A stretch of DNA of 64,000 nucleotides from Sphingobium sp. 66-54 (GTDB lineage: Bacteria; Pseudomonadota; Alphaproteobacteria; Sphingomonadales; Sphingomonadaceae), in assembly GCA_001899715.1 (NCBI GenBank), contig MKWI01000006.1, positions 372,001 to 436,000 of the forward strand. The letters are read 5' to 3'. The notes beneath the pieces were generated by a model that saw nothing but the letters and a program-made list of their open reading frames with translations, did no database searches and had not been told where the DNA came from. Shown here in pieces: positions 17,073 through 26,112 of the stretch (position 1 is the first letter of the stretch; every line of letters begins with the position of its first letter). Made by a program: the position numbers and the translations under genes.

Positions 17073-18335
17073 TCAGTTGTTCAGGAAATCCGGCACCCGC
17101 TCGGCCGCGATGATCGTCTCGGGCAGGATGCGCTCGGCAACCACGGCAAATTTATCGCCGTCCACCATCACCTCGGGCACTAGCGCCCGGCTATTGTAGG
17201 TGCTCGCCATCGTCGCGCCATAGGCCCCGGCGGTGCGGAATACGGCGAGGTCGCCGCTCCGCACCACGTCGATCTCCCGCGCCATGGCGAAGGTGTCACC
17301 ACTCTCGCAGACCGGCCCGGCAATATTGGCGACCATGCGCTCGCCGCTCGGCGCTATTGCCTCGAAATCGTGCCAGGCATCATACATGGCGGGCCGTGCC
17401 AGATCGTTCATGGCAGCGTCGACGATGACATAAGGTCGAATAACGCCGGGCTTCACCCAGATGACGCGGGTCAGCAGCACACCGGCATTGCCGACGATCA
17501 CCCGCCCCGGCTCGAACATGAGCGTTACGTCCCAGCCCTTGGTGACGCGCGCGACCATCGCGCCATAATCTGCGGGCGAGGGCGGCACCTTGTCGCGCTC
17601 ATAGGGCACGCCAAGGCCGCCGCCGAGATCGATCCGGTCGATGACATGACCTTCGCCGCGCAGGTCCTGCGCCAGTTCGCCCACCTTGGCATAAGCAGCT
17701 GCCAGCGGATCGAGGTCGAACAACTGGCTGCCGATGTGCAGCGCCAGTCCGCGCATGGCGAGGCCGGGGCGAGCTGCCAGCCGCGCGAAAATACCGCCGG
17801 CGCGGTCAAACGGCACGCCGAACTTGTTTTCCTTCATGCCGGTCGAGATCTTGGCGTGGGTGCCGGCGTCGACATCCGGGTTGACGCGCAGCACGGCGGT
17901 CGCCTGCTTGCCCATGGCGGCGGCGATCTCGCCAAGCGCCACGCCTTCCTCCTCCAGCTCGATATTGAACTGGCCGACGCCTGCCTCCAGCGCCTCGCGC
18001 AGCTCGGTGCGGGTCTTGCCAACGCCGGAGAAGACGATGTCGCCCGCCGGCATCCCCGCCGCCAGCGCGCGCTTCATCTCGCCGCCCGAGACAATATCCG
18101 CGCCGAACCCCTCGCGCGCCAGCACGCGAAGCACGGCCAGATTGGGATTGGCCTTGATCGCGAAGGCGATATGGATGCGCGGCAGATCGGTCAGCGCCGC
18201 GCGGAACACCCGTGCATGCCGCTCCAGCGTAGCGCGTGAATAGATGTAGACCGGCGTGCCGACCGCCTCGGCGATCCGTGCCATCGGTACATCCTCGGCG
18301 TGCAGCACACCGTCGCGATAGGTGAAATGGTCCAT
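17073..18335 (-). CDS. lysA: Diaminopimelate decarboxylase
   Basis: The 420-residue fold-type III PLP enzyme makes lysine from meso-diaminopimelate. The PLP lysine is in HIAFAIKANPN near residue 56, the phosphate-binding glycines in LGGGLGVPY, and the substrate-binding EPGR and CESGD motifs follow, with the C-terminal YNSRALVPEVMVDG segment. ATG 18335 is ten bases after the lptM-like stop. It is the third gene of argH-lptM-lysA, an order widespread in alphaproteobacteria. Confidence 0.95.
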   Translation of the reverse strand: MDHFTYRDGVLHAEDVPMARIAEAVGTPVYIYSRATLERHARVFRAALTDLPRIHIAFAIKANPNLAVLRVLAREGFGADIVSGGEMKRALAAGMPAGDIVFSGVGKTRTELREALEAGVGQFNIELEEEGVALGEIAAAMGKQATAVLRVNPDVDAGTHAKISTGMKENKFGVPFDRAGGIFARLAARPGLAMRGLALHIGSQLFDLDPLAAAYAKVGELAQDLRGEGHVIDRIDLGGGLGVPYERDKVPPSPADYGAMVARVTKGWDVTLMFEPGRVIVGNAGVLLTRVIWVKPGVIRPYVIVDAAMNDLARPAMYDAWHDFEAIAPSGERMVANIAGPVCESGDTFAMAREIDVVRSGDLAVFRTAGAYGATMASTYNSRALVPEVMVDGDKFAVVAERILPETIIAAERVPDFLNN

Positions 18336-18345
18336 AAGCGGCTCT

Positions 18346-18726
18346 CTATCGCTTGGGTGCGTTCGGATCGATCTTGGTCGGCGCGTCGGGTAGGCCCTCG
18401 CCTGATCCGCTGCCCGGCGCGACATTTTCGGGCGGCGGCACGGGCGACGTGGCGTCAACCGGCCGTGCTTCCGGCCTGCCGTTATGCGCCTGCGGCGGCA
18501 GGTCGAACGGATCGTCCTCGCGCGGCGTAGAGCGGCGAATGAGGTCCGCCTGCCGCTCCGGTTGTGCCTGGGTGGAAGGGCGCATCAGCTCCTCGGCGGT
18601 CTGCGCGCGTTCGGCGGCGGCAGCCTTGGGCACAGCCGTCATCCCCGGCTGCGGATAGAGGCGGGTGCGCGACCCGCAGGCCGCAAGCGCCGCCAGCAGC
18701 GCGAGCACGACCAGCGGGCGAATCAT
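18346..18726 (-). CDS. lptM: Small LptM-like lipoprotein
   Basis: The 126-residue product has a signal peptide ending in a lipobox (LAAC, cysteine at about residue 17) followed at once by [11 protein letters not shown], close to the short LptM/YifL signature CGxxxxLYxP. LptM assists oxidative maturation of the LPS translocon LptD at the outer membrane. The remainder is Pro/Glu-rich and probably disordered, longer than enterobacterial LptM. Its start overlaps argH (ATGA). Position before lysA matches the family's usual context. The symbol is given from the N-terminal motif and context only. Confidence 0.65.
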   Translation of the reverse strand: MIRPLVVLALLAALAACGSRTRLYPQPGMTAVPKAAAAERAQTAEELMRPSTQAQPERQADLIRRSTPREDDPFDLPPQAHNGRPEARPVDATSPVPPPENVAPGSGSGEGLPDAPTKIDPNAPKR

Positions 18727-20138
18727 GGCGCCACGTCCCCATCCAGTGCGGCCTGCGCCTGTGCGATACGGGCGCGTACCTGCTCGGGCGCGGTACCGCC
18801 ATGGCTCCGGCGGCTGGCGACCGATGCATCGACGGTCAGCACGGCATAGACACGCTCGTCGATACGCTCGTCGATGGCGCGCAGCGTCTCCAGCGGCAGC
18901 TCGGCAAGGCCGACGCCCGCCTCCTCCGCCGCCTTGACTGTGCGGCCGGTGATATGATGCGCCTCGCGGAATGGCACATTGCCCTCACGCACCAGCCAGT
19001 CGGCAAGGTCGGTGGCGGTGGCGAAACCGCTCTGCGCCAACGCCCGCATGCGATCGGTGCGGAAAGTCGTGGTCTCGACCATGCCGGTCATCGCGGTGAT
19101 TGCGAGGCCGAGCAGATCGTGCGCCTCGAACACCGGCGGCTTGTCGTCCTGCATATCCTTGGAATAAGCGAGCGGCAGGCCCTTCATGGTGATGCACAGG
19201 CTGGTCATGCAACCGATGATCCGCCCGGCATGGCCGCGCACCAGCTCGGCGGCATCCGGGTTGCGCTTCTGCGGCATGATCGAGCTGCCGGTCGAGTATG
19301 CATCCGGCAGGCTGATGAAGCCGAAGGGCTGGCTCGCCCAGATGACGAATTCCTCCGCAAGCCGCGAGAGGTGCAGCGCGCACTGCCCGGCCGCCATCAG
19401 ATAATCGAGTGCGAAATCGCGGTCCGAGACAGAATCGAGACTGTTGTCGGTCGGCCCGTCGAAGCCCAGCGCCTGCGCGGTCATGTGCCGGTCGATCGGG
19501 AAGCCTGTGCCGGCGAGCGCGGCACTGCCGAGTGGCGAACGATTCATCCGCGCCCGCGCATCGGCAAAGCGCGAGCAGTCGCGCTCGACCATCTCGTAAT
19601 AGGCCATGAGGTGATGCCCGAGCGTCACCGGCTGGGCGGATTGCAAATGGGTGAAGCCCGGCATCACGGCATCGGTATGCTCGCCCGCCCGCGCCACCAG
19701 CGCGCGCTGGAGGGTGCGCAGAGCGCCGAGCACCTCGTCCATCGCATCGCGTACCCACAGCCGGAAATCGGTCGCCACCTGATCGTTGCGCGAGCGCGCG
19801 GTGTGCAGCCGCCCGGCAACCGGGCCGATCTTTTCGGCGAGGCGCGTCTCCGTCGCCATGTGGATGTCTTCAAGGTCGAGATCCTCAGGCAAATCGCCCG
19901 CTTCATACTCCGCAGCGACGGCCTCCAGCCCGCCAATGATCACCTCGGCATCAGCCGCGCTCAATATGCCCTGCGCGCCGAGCATGCGCGCGTGCGCGAT
20001 CGAGCCGGCGATATCCTGCCGCCACAAGCGCTTGTCGAACGGCAGCGAGGCATTTATCTCGCGCATGACTGCGGCGGGCCCCTGCGCGAAGCGCCCGCCC
20101 CACATGCTGTTCGCGCCATTCTTCCCGGAGTCTGCCAT
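18723..20138 (-). CDS. argH: Argininosuccinate lyase
   Basis: The 471-residue enzyme cleaves argininosuccinate to arginine and fumarate in the last step of arginine synthesis. Motifs are [10 protein letters not shown] at the N-terminus, [13 protein letters not shown], the [13 protein letters not shown] region and the fumarase-superfamily signature [11 protein letters not shown] near residue 285. The start at ATG 20138 gives the short hydrophilic leader usual in alphaproteobacteria. An internal ATG at 20105 (MWGGRF) is an alternative. With the first choice the start codon overlaps the divergent tlpA-like start in the tetranucleotide CATG. Confidence 0.93.
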   Translation of the reverse strand: MADSGKNGANSMWGGRFAQGPAAVMREINASLPFDKRLWRQDIAGSIAHARMLGAQGILSAADAEVIIGGLEAVAAEYEAGDLPEDLDLEDIHMATETRLAEKIGPVAGRLHTARSRNDQVATDFRLWVRDAMDEVLGALRTLQRALVARAGEHTDAVMPGFTHLQSAQPVTLGHHLMAYYEMVERDCSRFADARARMNRSPLGSAALAGTGFPIDRHMTAQALGFDGPTDNSLDSVSDRDFALDYLMAAGQCALHLSRLAEEFVIWASQPFGFISLPDAYSTGSSIMPQKRNPDAAELVRGHAGRIIGCMTSLCITMKGLPLAYSKDMQDDKPPVFEAHDLLGLAITAMTGMVETTTFRTDRMRALAQSGFATATDLADWLVREGNVPFREAHHITGRTVKAAEEAGVGLAELPLETLRAIDERIDERVYAVLTVDASVASRRSHGGTAPEQVRARIAQAQAALDGDVAP

Positions 20139-20766
20139 GCGCCTGAAACTTGCCCTTGCCGTGCTTACCGGCCTCTCTCTGGCCGCGAGCGGCTGCGATA
20201 AGCAATCCGGGGAGTCGGCGCAAGGCGCGGGCAACGCAGCGGCCCCCGCACCGGATGAGGTGACGAGCGACGAGGTGCCGCCTTCGACCGGCGCCGAAGC
20301 CGGCGGCGACGTGTTCAAGCATGTCGTTGACCGCAGCCACAAGGGCACGGCGATGCCGGACAAGACCTTCACCGCGCTTGACGGCACACCCGCCACGCTC
20401 AAGCAGATCGCGGCAGGCAAACCGCTGCTGGTCAACTTGTGGGCGACCTGGTGCGCCCCTTGCGTGGCCGAGTTGCCGGCGCTGGACAAGATCGCCGCCG
20501 ATGCCGCTGGCAAGGGCATCGCCGTCGTCGCCATCTCGCAGGACCAGGAGACCGCCGGGGTCGCGCCCTTCTGGCAAGCGCGTAGCCTGACCACGCTCAA
20601 GACATGGCTGGACCCGGAGAATGCGCTGGGTTTCCATTATGCCACCGGCACGCTGCCGACGACGATCCTCTACGACGCCAAGGGCCAGGAAGTCGCCCGG
20701 ATCGTCGGCGCGCTCGACTGGAGCGGGCCGGACGGGCAGGCGCTGGTGAAGGAAATCGGCGGCTAG
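20137..20766 (+). CDS. TlpA-family thioredoxin-like lipoprotein
   Basis: The 209-residue protein has a lipoprotein signal ([20 protein letters not shown]) and a thioredoxin fold with the active site W-C106-A-P-C109. TlpA/ResA-type proteins reduce disulfides in periplasmic partners, for instance in cytochrome c or oxidase maturation. The conserved cis-proline region reads [14 protein letters not shown] Ser/Pro/Glu-rich linker of about 45 residues separates the membrane anchor from the domain. GGAG six bases before ATG 20137 supports the start. That ribosome binding site lies inside the first codons of divergent argH. Confidence 0.88.
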   Translation: MRLKLALAVLTGLSLAASGCDKQSGESAQGAGNAAAPAPDEVTSDEVPPSTGAEAGGDVFKHVVDRSHKGTAMPDKTFTALDGTPATLKQIAAGKPLLVNLWATWCAPCVAELPALDKIAADAAGKGIAVVAISQDQETAGVAPFWQARSLTTLKTWLDPENALGFHYATGTLPTTILYDAKGQEVARIVGALDWSGPDGQALVKEIGG

Positions 20767-20808
20767 AACGCGCCGATTACCGGAACGAGCGCTAAGCGCG
20801 CGCAAGCT

Positions 20809-22146
20809 CTATTCGTCCCGTCCATAAATGTCGGGGCGGAAGGCCACGCCCTTCTCGGTCGCGGTCGCAGTGAGGTAAGTGAGGTAGATCGGCACGCCGG
20901 CACGCAGCGGCACGGCCTGCTCGGGCGCTTTGGAGGGCGCGGCCGCTGGAATCGGCTTGCCGAGCAGCCAGCGCCCCAGCCCCGCCGCATCCTCCAGGCG
21001 GATGCAGCCATTGCTGAAATGCCGATCCGACTTCTTGAGCAGGGCGCGATCGGGCGTGTCGTGCAGGTAAATGCCCTCGTCATTGGGGAAGATGAACTTG
21101 ACGCGGCCCATGCTATTGGCGCTCCCCGGCAGCTCGCGCAGGCGGATTTCCTGCGCGCCGGAGGCGACGGCGGTCCAGTCGATCGCCCTGGGATCGAGCA
21201 GACGCGCATTCTCGCTCCAGTCGGAGAGCGCCTCCATCCGCAACGACTTGAGCGAGCGTCCGGCCAGCACCTTGGGCGCGACGCTCTTGCGGGCGAGGTA
21301 GGTCGGCACGTTCCAATAGGGATTGAGGATGGCCCATTGCACCATGCCGGCCAGCATCGGCGTCTGCGTCTCGCGTGCACCGACGACGACCTTCATCATG
21401 CCGATCTGCTTGCCGGCCTGATAATACCAGAGCCGGCCCGACGAGGCATCGACCACGATATGGCGCGTCCACGGGCTAGGCAGCAGCCGCGTGCGATCGA
21501 GATTGCGATAGAGCCGGTCCATGGCCTTGCCGGATAGACCTTGCTTCTTCGCCCGCCCGACCAGCGCGCGCAGGCTGACATAATGCGGACTCATCCAGCC
21601 CATGTCCGCGACATAATCGGGGAAGGCCTTGGGGAATGCAGCAGCGCGCAGGATCGCGTCGGCCTTCAGCCGCTTGGGCTTGAGAGCGCGGTCGGTATAG
21701 GTCATCTCCGAATCCGAGCGCCGCTGATCGGTCACATAACGCGCGAAGGCCGCGGAAAGCGCCAGTTCCGCGCGGGCCACGGCAGCCGGATCGCCGCCGC
21801 GCGCGGCGCGGACATCGGCGACAAGATTATCCGGATCGTATTTCGCGGATTTTAGACCGTCGAGATCGGCAGTCTTGAGAAAGCCGATCAACGCCTCAGC
21901 TTGGGGACCGATCGCGTTGCCCCTGGTCCACAGTGGCCGGAAACCGCGCTCGGCATAGAAGCGCTTGAGCGCGCCGCCGGCCTTGCTGCGGATTGCGCGC
22001 GCAATCGGGTCCTGCCCCGCGGGCACAGTAGCGGCCGGACTGGTCGCAGCCTTGGGCGCGGCGACAAGCGGTTGCGTCGCGCCGAGGCAAAGGCCGGTAA
22101 TGACGATGGTGAAAAGGGGGATGCGGCAGCACCGCACCCCCCACAT
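20809..22146 (-). CDS. L,D-transpeptidase, YcbB/LdtD type
   Basis: The 445-residue protein has a signal segment (about residues 8-30), an N-terminal scaffold domain with GFRPLWTRGNAIGPQ, and a C-terminal YkuD catalytic domain. The active site reads HDTPDRALLKKSDRHFSNGCIRLED with nucleophile C381. These enzymes form 3-3 cross-links in peptidoglycan or attach proteins to it, and resist most penicillins because the nucleophile is cysteine. The length fits the large YcbB type. The following lipoprotein gene upstream on the same strand ends only eight bases before its start. Confidence 0.9.
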   Translation of the reverse strand: MWGVRCCRIPLFTIVITGLCLGATQPLVAAPKAATSPAATVPAGQDPIARAIRSKAGGALKRFYAERGFRPLWTRGNAIGPQAEALIGFLKTADLDGLKSAKYDPDNLVADVRAARGGDPAAVARAELALSAAFARYVTDQRRSDSEMTYTDRALKPKRLKADAILRAAAFPKAFPDYVADMGWMSPHYVSLRALVGRAKKQGLSGKAMDRLYRNLDRTRLLPSPWTRHIVVDASSGRLWYYQAGKQIGMMKVVVGARETQTPMLAGMVQWAILNPYWNVPTYLARKSVAPKVLAGRSLKSLRMEALSDWSENARLLDPRAIDWTAVASGAQEIRLRELPGSANSMGRVKFIFPNDEGIYLHDTPDRALLKKSDRHFSNGCIRLEDAAGLGRWLLGKPIPAAAPSKAPEQAVPLRAGVPIYLTYLTATATEKGVAFRPDIYGRDE

Positions 22147-22154
22147 AGACTGGA

Positions 22155-22403
22155 TCAGCCCCGTTCTCCCGTCCGGCTCGGCGGAGGCGGCGGGGGTGGC
22201 GGCGGCGGAACATAGTTGGGGTGATAGATGCCGTCGGAAGTGTAATAGCCATCGACGATGCCATCACCGTCACGGTCGGCGGCGACGCTGCCGGAGACGG
22301 CGCCGGGTGGGGGAGGCGGAGCGGCGACGACCTGCTCTTTCTGTGCGCAGGCGGTGAGCGTCAGAACGCCCAGGCCGGCCAGCACGATGGTTTGGTAACG
22401 CAT
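22155..22403 (-). CDS. Small proline-rich lipoprotein with EF-hand-like loop
   Basis: The 82-residue product starts at ATG 22403 after GGGAG, has a lipoprotein signal ending LTLTAC (cysteine near residue 19), a poly-proline stretch, one calcium-loop-like DRDGDGIVDGYY and a second run of ten prolines. It is most likely tethered to a membrane, with a rigid spacer reaching toward the cell wall. The L,D-transpeptidase gene begins eight bases downstream, so a shared message and a role at peptidoglycan are plausible. No named family was recognised. Confidence 0.7.
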   Translation of the reverse strand: MRYQTIVLAGLGVLTLTACAQKEQVVAAPPPPPGAVSGSVAADRDGDGIVDGYYTSDGIYHPNYVPPPPPPPPPPSRTGERG

Positions 22404-22535
22404 GGTTTCTCCCTTCAAGGCGCGCAAACCCCCGCGCACCGGTCTTTCGACCCCCTGAAAGCCGCATGCGCCTGCCGCCTTCGTCCTGCTATCCCCGCGT
22501 CGACGGACGGTGCGTCACGCGGGATGATCGGCACG

Positions 22536-22583
22536 AAAAACCCCGGCGAAACCGGGCCTGATGGTAGGCCGGCATCGCCGGGG
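22536..22583 (-). terminator. Intrinsic terminator for the 22616-23473 gene
   Basis: On the minus strand TCGCCGGGG complement pairs form a 9-bp perfect stem (CCCCGGCGA at 22541-22549 and TCGCCGGGG at 22575-22583), followed by five U residues (22540-22536). A-tracts flank both sides. It sits 33 bases beyond the stop of the secreted-protein gene. Confidence 0.75.
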
Positions 22584-22615
22584 AAAAAGCAGGTGCCGGC
22601 TCGGCGCGGGCAACG

Positions 22616-23473
22616 TTACTTGCTGCTGGTCTTGAGCTGCTCCGGCACATCGAAACCGCAGTTGAAGGTCTTGCAGACCGTGATGGTGTGGACGTAGCGG
22701 ATCTTGCCTTTCTCGACACGGAAGCTGTGGATATCCGGCAACTGGTTCTTGCCGAAGCTCAGCAGCACCGCAACAGCACCGATCGTCTCGTCCACGACAT
22801 AGCGGCGATCGACCAGCTTGGTGTCGGCGGGCACGCCGACGTCGCAGCTGTCCTCCGGGCTGACAACGCCCGGCGCACCCTTGGCGGTGTAAAGGCCGCC
22901 CTCCAGCCGCGCACAGGGATTACCCCATGGCACGGTGATGCTCTTGTCGTTGAAATAATCGAGATAGGCGTTGGCGGCGGCGATAATCGTCTGGCGGCTA
23001 TCGCGCTCGGCCACGGGAATCTCGGTCCATTTCTCCGCTTTGGAGTATTTGAGCGTATTGGCGGCGTTAAACAGCCAGTCATCCGCATCGGTAATCAGCG
23101 TATCAACGGCGTTGGCCGCGCCACCGCGCGTCGAGATCACCGTGCCCAGCACGTAGGGATGCGCTTTGTCGGTAATGATGACCTCGGAGAAGACCGAGCA
23201 GCTCTCTGTGTCGAGAAAGCTGCGGTGGAAGTCGATCTTCTGTGGCTTGGAGAGGATGCCGGTGGACATGCTGGCCGAGGAATCGAGCTGCTCGGTATAT
23301 TGCACCCATTGGCCCATCGGCAGCTTGCCGGCATCGCCCGCAGTCTGTGCGGCGATATAGCCGTCCGCAACCCTTTGCAGGTCGGCGCGGTCGCAGCCAC
23401 CCTGCGCGAAGGCAGGCGTCGCGGCGGTGGCGAGGCCGAGGGCGGCAACCGTGCCGAGAAGAATCTTACGCAT
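22616..23473 (-). CDS. Secreted protein of unknown function
   Basis: The 285-residue product has a clear signal peptide (residues 1-24, ending in AFA) and starts at ATG 23473 with AGGAG nine bases upstream. The mature part begins GCDRADLQRVADGYIAAQTAGD, a pattern seen in secreted proteins with an NTF2-like first half, and holds six cysteines including VCKTFNCGFD near the end. It resembles a DUF8021-type protein, but I would not assign a function. It is flanked by its own terminator, so it is probably monocistronic. Confidence 0.75.
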   Translation of the reverse strand: MRKILLGTVAALGLATAATPAFAQGGCDRADLQRVADGYIAAQTAGDAGKLPMGQWVQYTEQLDSSASMSTGILSKPQKIDFHRSFLDTESCSVFSEVIITDKAHPYVLGTVISTRGGAANAVDTLITDADDWLFNAANTLKYSKAEKWTEIPVAERDSRQTIIAAANAYLDYFNDKSITVPWGNPCARLEGGLYTAKGAPGVVSPEDSCDVGVPADTKLVDRRYVVDETIGAVAVLLSFGKNQLPDIHSFRVEKGKIRYVHTITVCKTFNCGFDVPEQLKTSSK

Positions 23474-23920
23474 CAGGACTCCTTTCAATCGGGGAAACAG
23501 TGGCTGGGCGCGCAGAGCCGTAGCGCGAGAACGCTCGCGAGACAGGACGCGGCCGGTTAAGGTGAGAATATGGATGGCGAGGAGCGGCGCGCCTTGTCGC
23601 GGCGGCGCGCGGTATGCCGGCGCGCGGATCGCCAGCGCAGGCTGAGACCATGACCCTTCCCTCCCCGAAGCATGTTCCGGGGGATATATTGCCGATCGGC
23701 CCGGCCATGTCACGCGGCTTTGCGCAGAAGAGGGGGCTGCGCTCGTCTGGCGAAGCGAAGCAACAACGCGCCCCGTCAGCGCGGCTGGGCACCCCGGTCA
23801 CGCGTAGCGGCCAAATCCCTTATCAGGGTGCTCCGCCCCCGCGGGGAGGCAGGGGGCGGAGCGGTGTGGAGCCGCTGAAAGCGGCCCCGCTCGCGGCGCG
23901 GTGCTGGCCGTGCCGTGAGG
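23474..23920. other. Intergenic region with strong GC hairpin
   Basis: This 447-base stretch lies between two minus-strand genes and must hold the promoter of the secreted-protein gene. No credible gene is seen. It contains the 11-bp stem at 23830-23862 and GC-rich repetitive sequence near 23590-23630 (runs of GCGCGC). Confidence 0.45.
23830..23862. terminator. 11-bp perfect hairpin, possible terminator of TonB receptor gene
   Basis: GCTCCGCCCCC at 23830-23840 and GGGGGCGGAGC at 23852-23862 form a perfect stem around an 11-base loop, 59 bases beyond the stop of the receptor gene. No U-tract follows on either strand, so it may act as an mRNA 3' end stabiliser or need Rho. Confidence 0.4.
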
Positions 23921-25978
23921 TCAGAATTTCATGGTTGCGCCGATGCGAAGGGTCCGGGGTTCCAGGACCCGGCTCAGCCGCCCCTCCACAGGTTCCGCAT
24001 CGAATGCAGGAACGTAGGACTCGTAATGATAGGCCATGTCCTTATCGTCGCTGTCGAACAGGTTGACGACTTCGGCATACAGCTCGACCGGACCAAGCTG
24101 ATAGGCGCCTCGCGCGTTCACGACATTGCTGCCCTTGTCGCGCACGCTGTTATCCTCGATCAGCGGATAGGGGCCGAGATGACGATAGCGTAACGAGGCC
24201 TTCCAACGATCCAGCACCACCGAGACGCCGACTTGCGCGGCATCCTCGAAGGCATTGGGAATATGATCGCCATTATCGTAGCGGGCATGGCTGCGCGTAT
24301 AGTTGGCGTCAATGGCGAGCCAGCTCGTCGGCCGCCAGAAGCCGACCAGCTCATAGCCGTGCCGCTTACTGGCGCCAGTCGGCTCGACTGCATTGGAATC
24401 GCCGACGAATTTCAGCTCGCTGCCAAGGTCCAGCCACCAGTAGGTGCCGGTAAGCGAAAGACTACCGAGCTGGAGCCGGGCGCCCAGTTCCTTGCCGGTG
24501 CCGTCGACCAGTACGGGAACCGGCGTCGTCGTCACCGAGCCGCGCACGTCGTTCGAGTGAAAGCCCTTGCCCCAGTTGGCATAGAGTTCAAGCTGCGGCA
24601 CGACCGCATAGGCCAGCGCAATCTTGGGCGAGACCAGGCTATCATGCCCCTTGCCTTCGCCGAGCGCGGCCGCTTCGGCATCCCGTGCGGTAACACGATA
24701 GGCGTAGCGGTCGCCGCGCAGGCCACCGATGACGCGCAGGCCCGGCAGCGGCGTCCACTCCGCCTCGCCGTAGAGCGCGAGCGAGCCTTCGTTCACCTCA
24801 TAGGCGCCCAGGCTTTCGGCGAACACCCGGTCGATGGTGTGATAGACGCCGACATTGCCGATGCTGTCCAGTTGCCCCTCGGCGCCGACAGTGAGCTTGA
24901 GCGTATCGGCCAGGTTCCACCATTTCGAGCCGCGCGCCTGGAAGATCCAGCGCCGGTCGAACTGGCGAATCTGCGCACTCGTCCCGTCCGGGTCGGCATA
25001 AGTGGGGTTCGAGAACATCCACCAATTGTAATATTGCGCCGAAACGCTGGCCTGGAAGCTCTCGCCCTTGACCCGCGCGTCACCGATGAAGCGTGTCGTC
25101 ATGCCCTTGGCGGTAGGATCGGGCGAGCAATGCACGTCCGGGCAGACGGCCGAGCCGATGATCCGCTCCGGGATCTGTTCGGTCGGGTTCCATGTCGCAT
25201 GATAGCCGTGCAGCGTCAGCGCGAAATCGGCGCTGCCGAGCGGTTGGCTGTATTTGGCAAAGCCGGAGATGTGGCGCAGCCGCTCGGGTTCCTGCCACGG
25301 ACCATCATACGCTTTGGCTTGTGCCGCGAGGGTAAGTGCGCCGGCCTGCCCGGTGGAAATTGTGCCGCCGGCGGCCAGCCGCCGCCAGCCGAAGGAGCCG
25401 CCCTCGGCTGAGATCCACGGCGCGTCGAACCGGTCGACCGTCTGGAAATAGGCCGCGCCGGCCATGGCAAAATCGCCGCCATCGGCACGATAAGGGCCTT
25501 TGCGGAAATCTTCCCGGTCGACGATCTCGGGAATGAGGCCGTTGAGGTCGAGATAGCCCTGGCCGTGGCCGTGCGTGCGCAGGTTCATCTGCACGCCGTC
25601 GATATAGGTCGTGAAGTCCGAGCCATGATCGAGGTTGAAACCGCGCAGAAAATATTGATTGGCCTTGCCGCTGCCCGAGTGCTGGGCGGCGATCATGCCG
25701 GGTACCACTTCGAGCAGTTCGGCTACCTTGAGCAGCGGCCGGATCAGCAGATCGGAGCCGCTGACGCTGCCCTCGCTCGCCGCGACCGCAACACCGATCT
25801 TGTTCTCGCCGCGGCCGAAAACGACAATATCGGGCTGCCCTCCGTTATCGGCTTCTGTAGGGACAGGGGAATCCGCCGGTTCGGTTTGCGTCTGCGCGTA
25901 CGCAGGGGTGGCGGTGGCGAAGGTAGCGGCGATCAGTGCGAGGCAACTGACCAGATTGGGACGCTGCGAAAAATGCAT
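23921..25978 (-). CDS. TonB-dependent outer membrane receptor
   Basis: The 685-residue protein has a signal peptide (about residues 1-29), an N-terminal plug domain (LLKVAELLEVVPGMIAAQHSG, YFLRGFNLDHGSDFTTYIDGVQ) and a 22-strand-type barrel ending in the aromatic residue of GATMKF. Such receptors import siderophores, carbohydrates or other scarce ligands with TonB energy. The GFNLDHG/NLRTHGHGQGY plug is typical of a widespread group with unassigned ligand. A start 12 residues upstream (26014) is possible, but 25978 gives a normal signal sequence. The gene lies 134 bases after a membrane-anchored regulator on the same strand, with an operator-like repeat between. Confidence 0.9.
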   Translation of the reverse strand: MHFSQRPNLVSCLALIAATFATATPAYAQTQTEPADSPVPTEADNGGQPDIVVFGRGENKIGVAVAASEGSVSGSDLLIRPLLKVAELLEVVPGMIAAQHSGSGKANQYFLRGFNLDHGSDFTTYIDGVQMNLRTHGHGQGYLDLNGLIPEIVDREDFRKGPYRADGGDFAMAGAAYFQTVDRFDAPWISAEGGSFGWRRLAAGGTISTGQAGALTLAAQAKAYDGPWQEPERLRHISGFAKYSQPLGSADFALTLHGYHATWNPTEQIPERIIGSAVCPDVHCSPDPTAKGMTTRFIGDARVKGESFQASVSAQYYNWWMFSNPTYADPDGTSAQIRQFDRRWIFQARGSKWWNLADTLKLTVGAEGQLDSIGNVGVYHTIDRVFAESLGAYEVNEGSLALYGEAEWTPLPGLRVIGGLRGDRYAYRVTARDAEAAALGEGKGHDSLVSPKIALAYAVVPQLELYANWGKGFHSNDVRGSVTTTPVPVLVDGTGKELGARLQLGSLSLTGTYWWLDLGSELKFVGDSNAVEPTGASKRHGYELVGFWRPTSWLAIDANYTRSHARYDNGDHIPNAFEDAAQVGVSVVLDRWKASLRYRHLGPYPLIEDNSVRDKGSNVVNARGAYQLGPVELYAEVVNLFDSDDKDMAYHYESYVPAFDAEPVEGRLSRVLEPRTLRIGATMKF

Positions 25979-26060
25979 GGGCAAGGCCTGACTGTGTTTT
26001 GTTATAACAGTCACGCGCTAACGGCGGCTCGCGCCCGAACAAGTTATGAACGGTAGAGGG

Positions 26061-26094
26061 CCGTTACAGCAACGTTACAGATTATTTGTAACGG
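26061..26094. promoter_or_regulatory. Operator-like CCGTTACA inverted repeat
   Basis: CCGTTACA (26061-26068) recurs inverted as TGTAACGG (26087-26094), and an inner GTTACA (26074-26079) pairs with the same TGTAAC at 7-base spacing. There are thus three GTTACA half-sites, about 85-115 bases before the receptor start. The patch is AT-rich compared with its surroundings. It is placed to control the receptor gene. No U-tract follows, so a terminator is less likely. Confidence 0.5.
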
Positions 26095-26112
26095 TTGCCA
26101 GTCGATGCCAGG

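Noticed and set aside
18564..20201. Plus-strand 545-codon frame over lptM-argH
   Set aside because: It is antisense to argH, which has the full argininosuccinate lyase signature.
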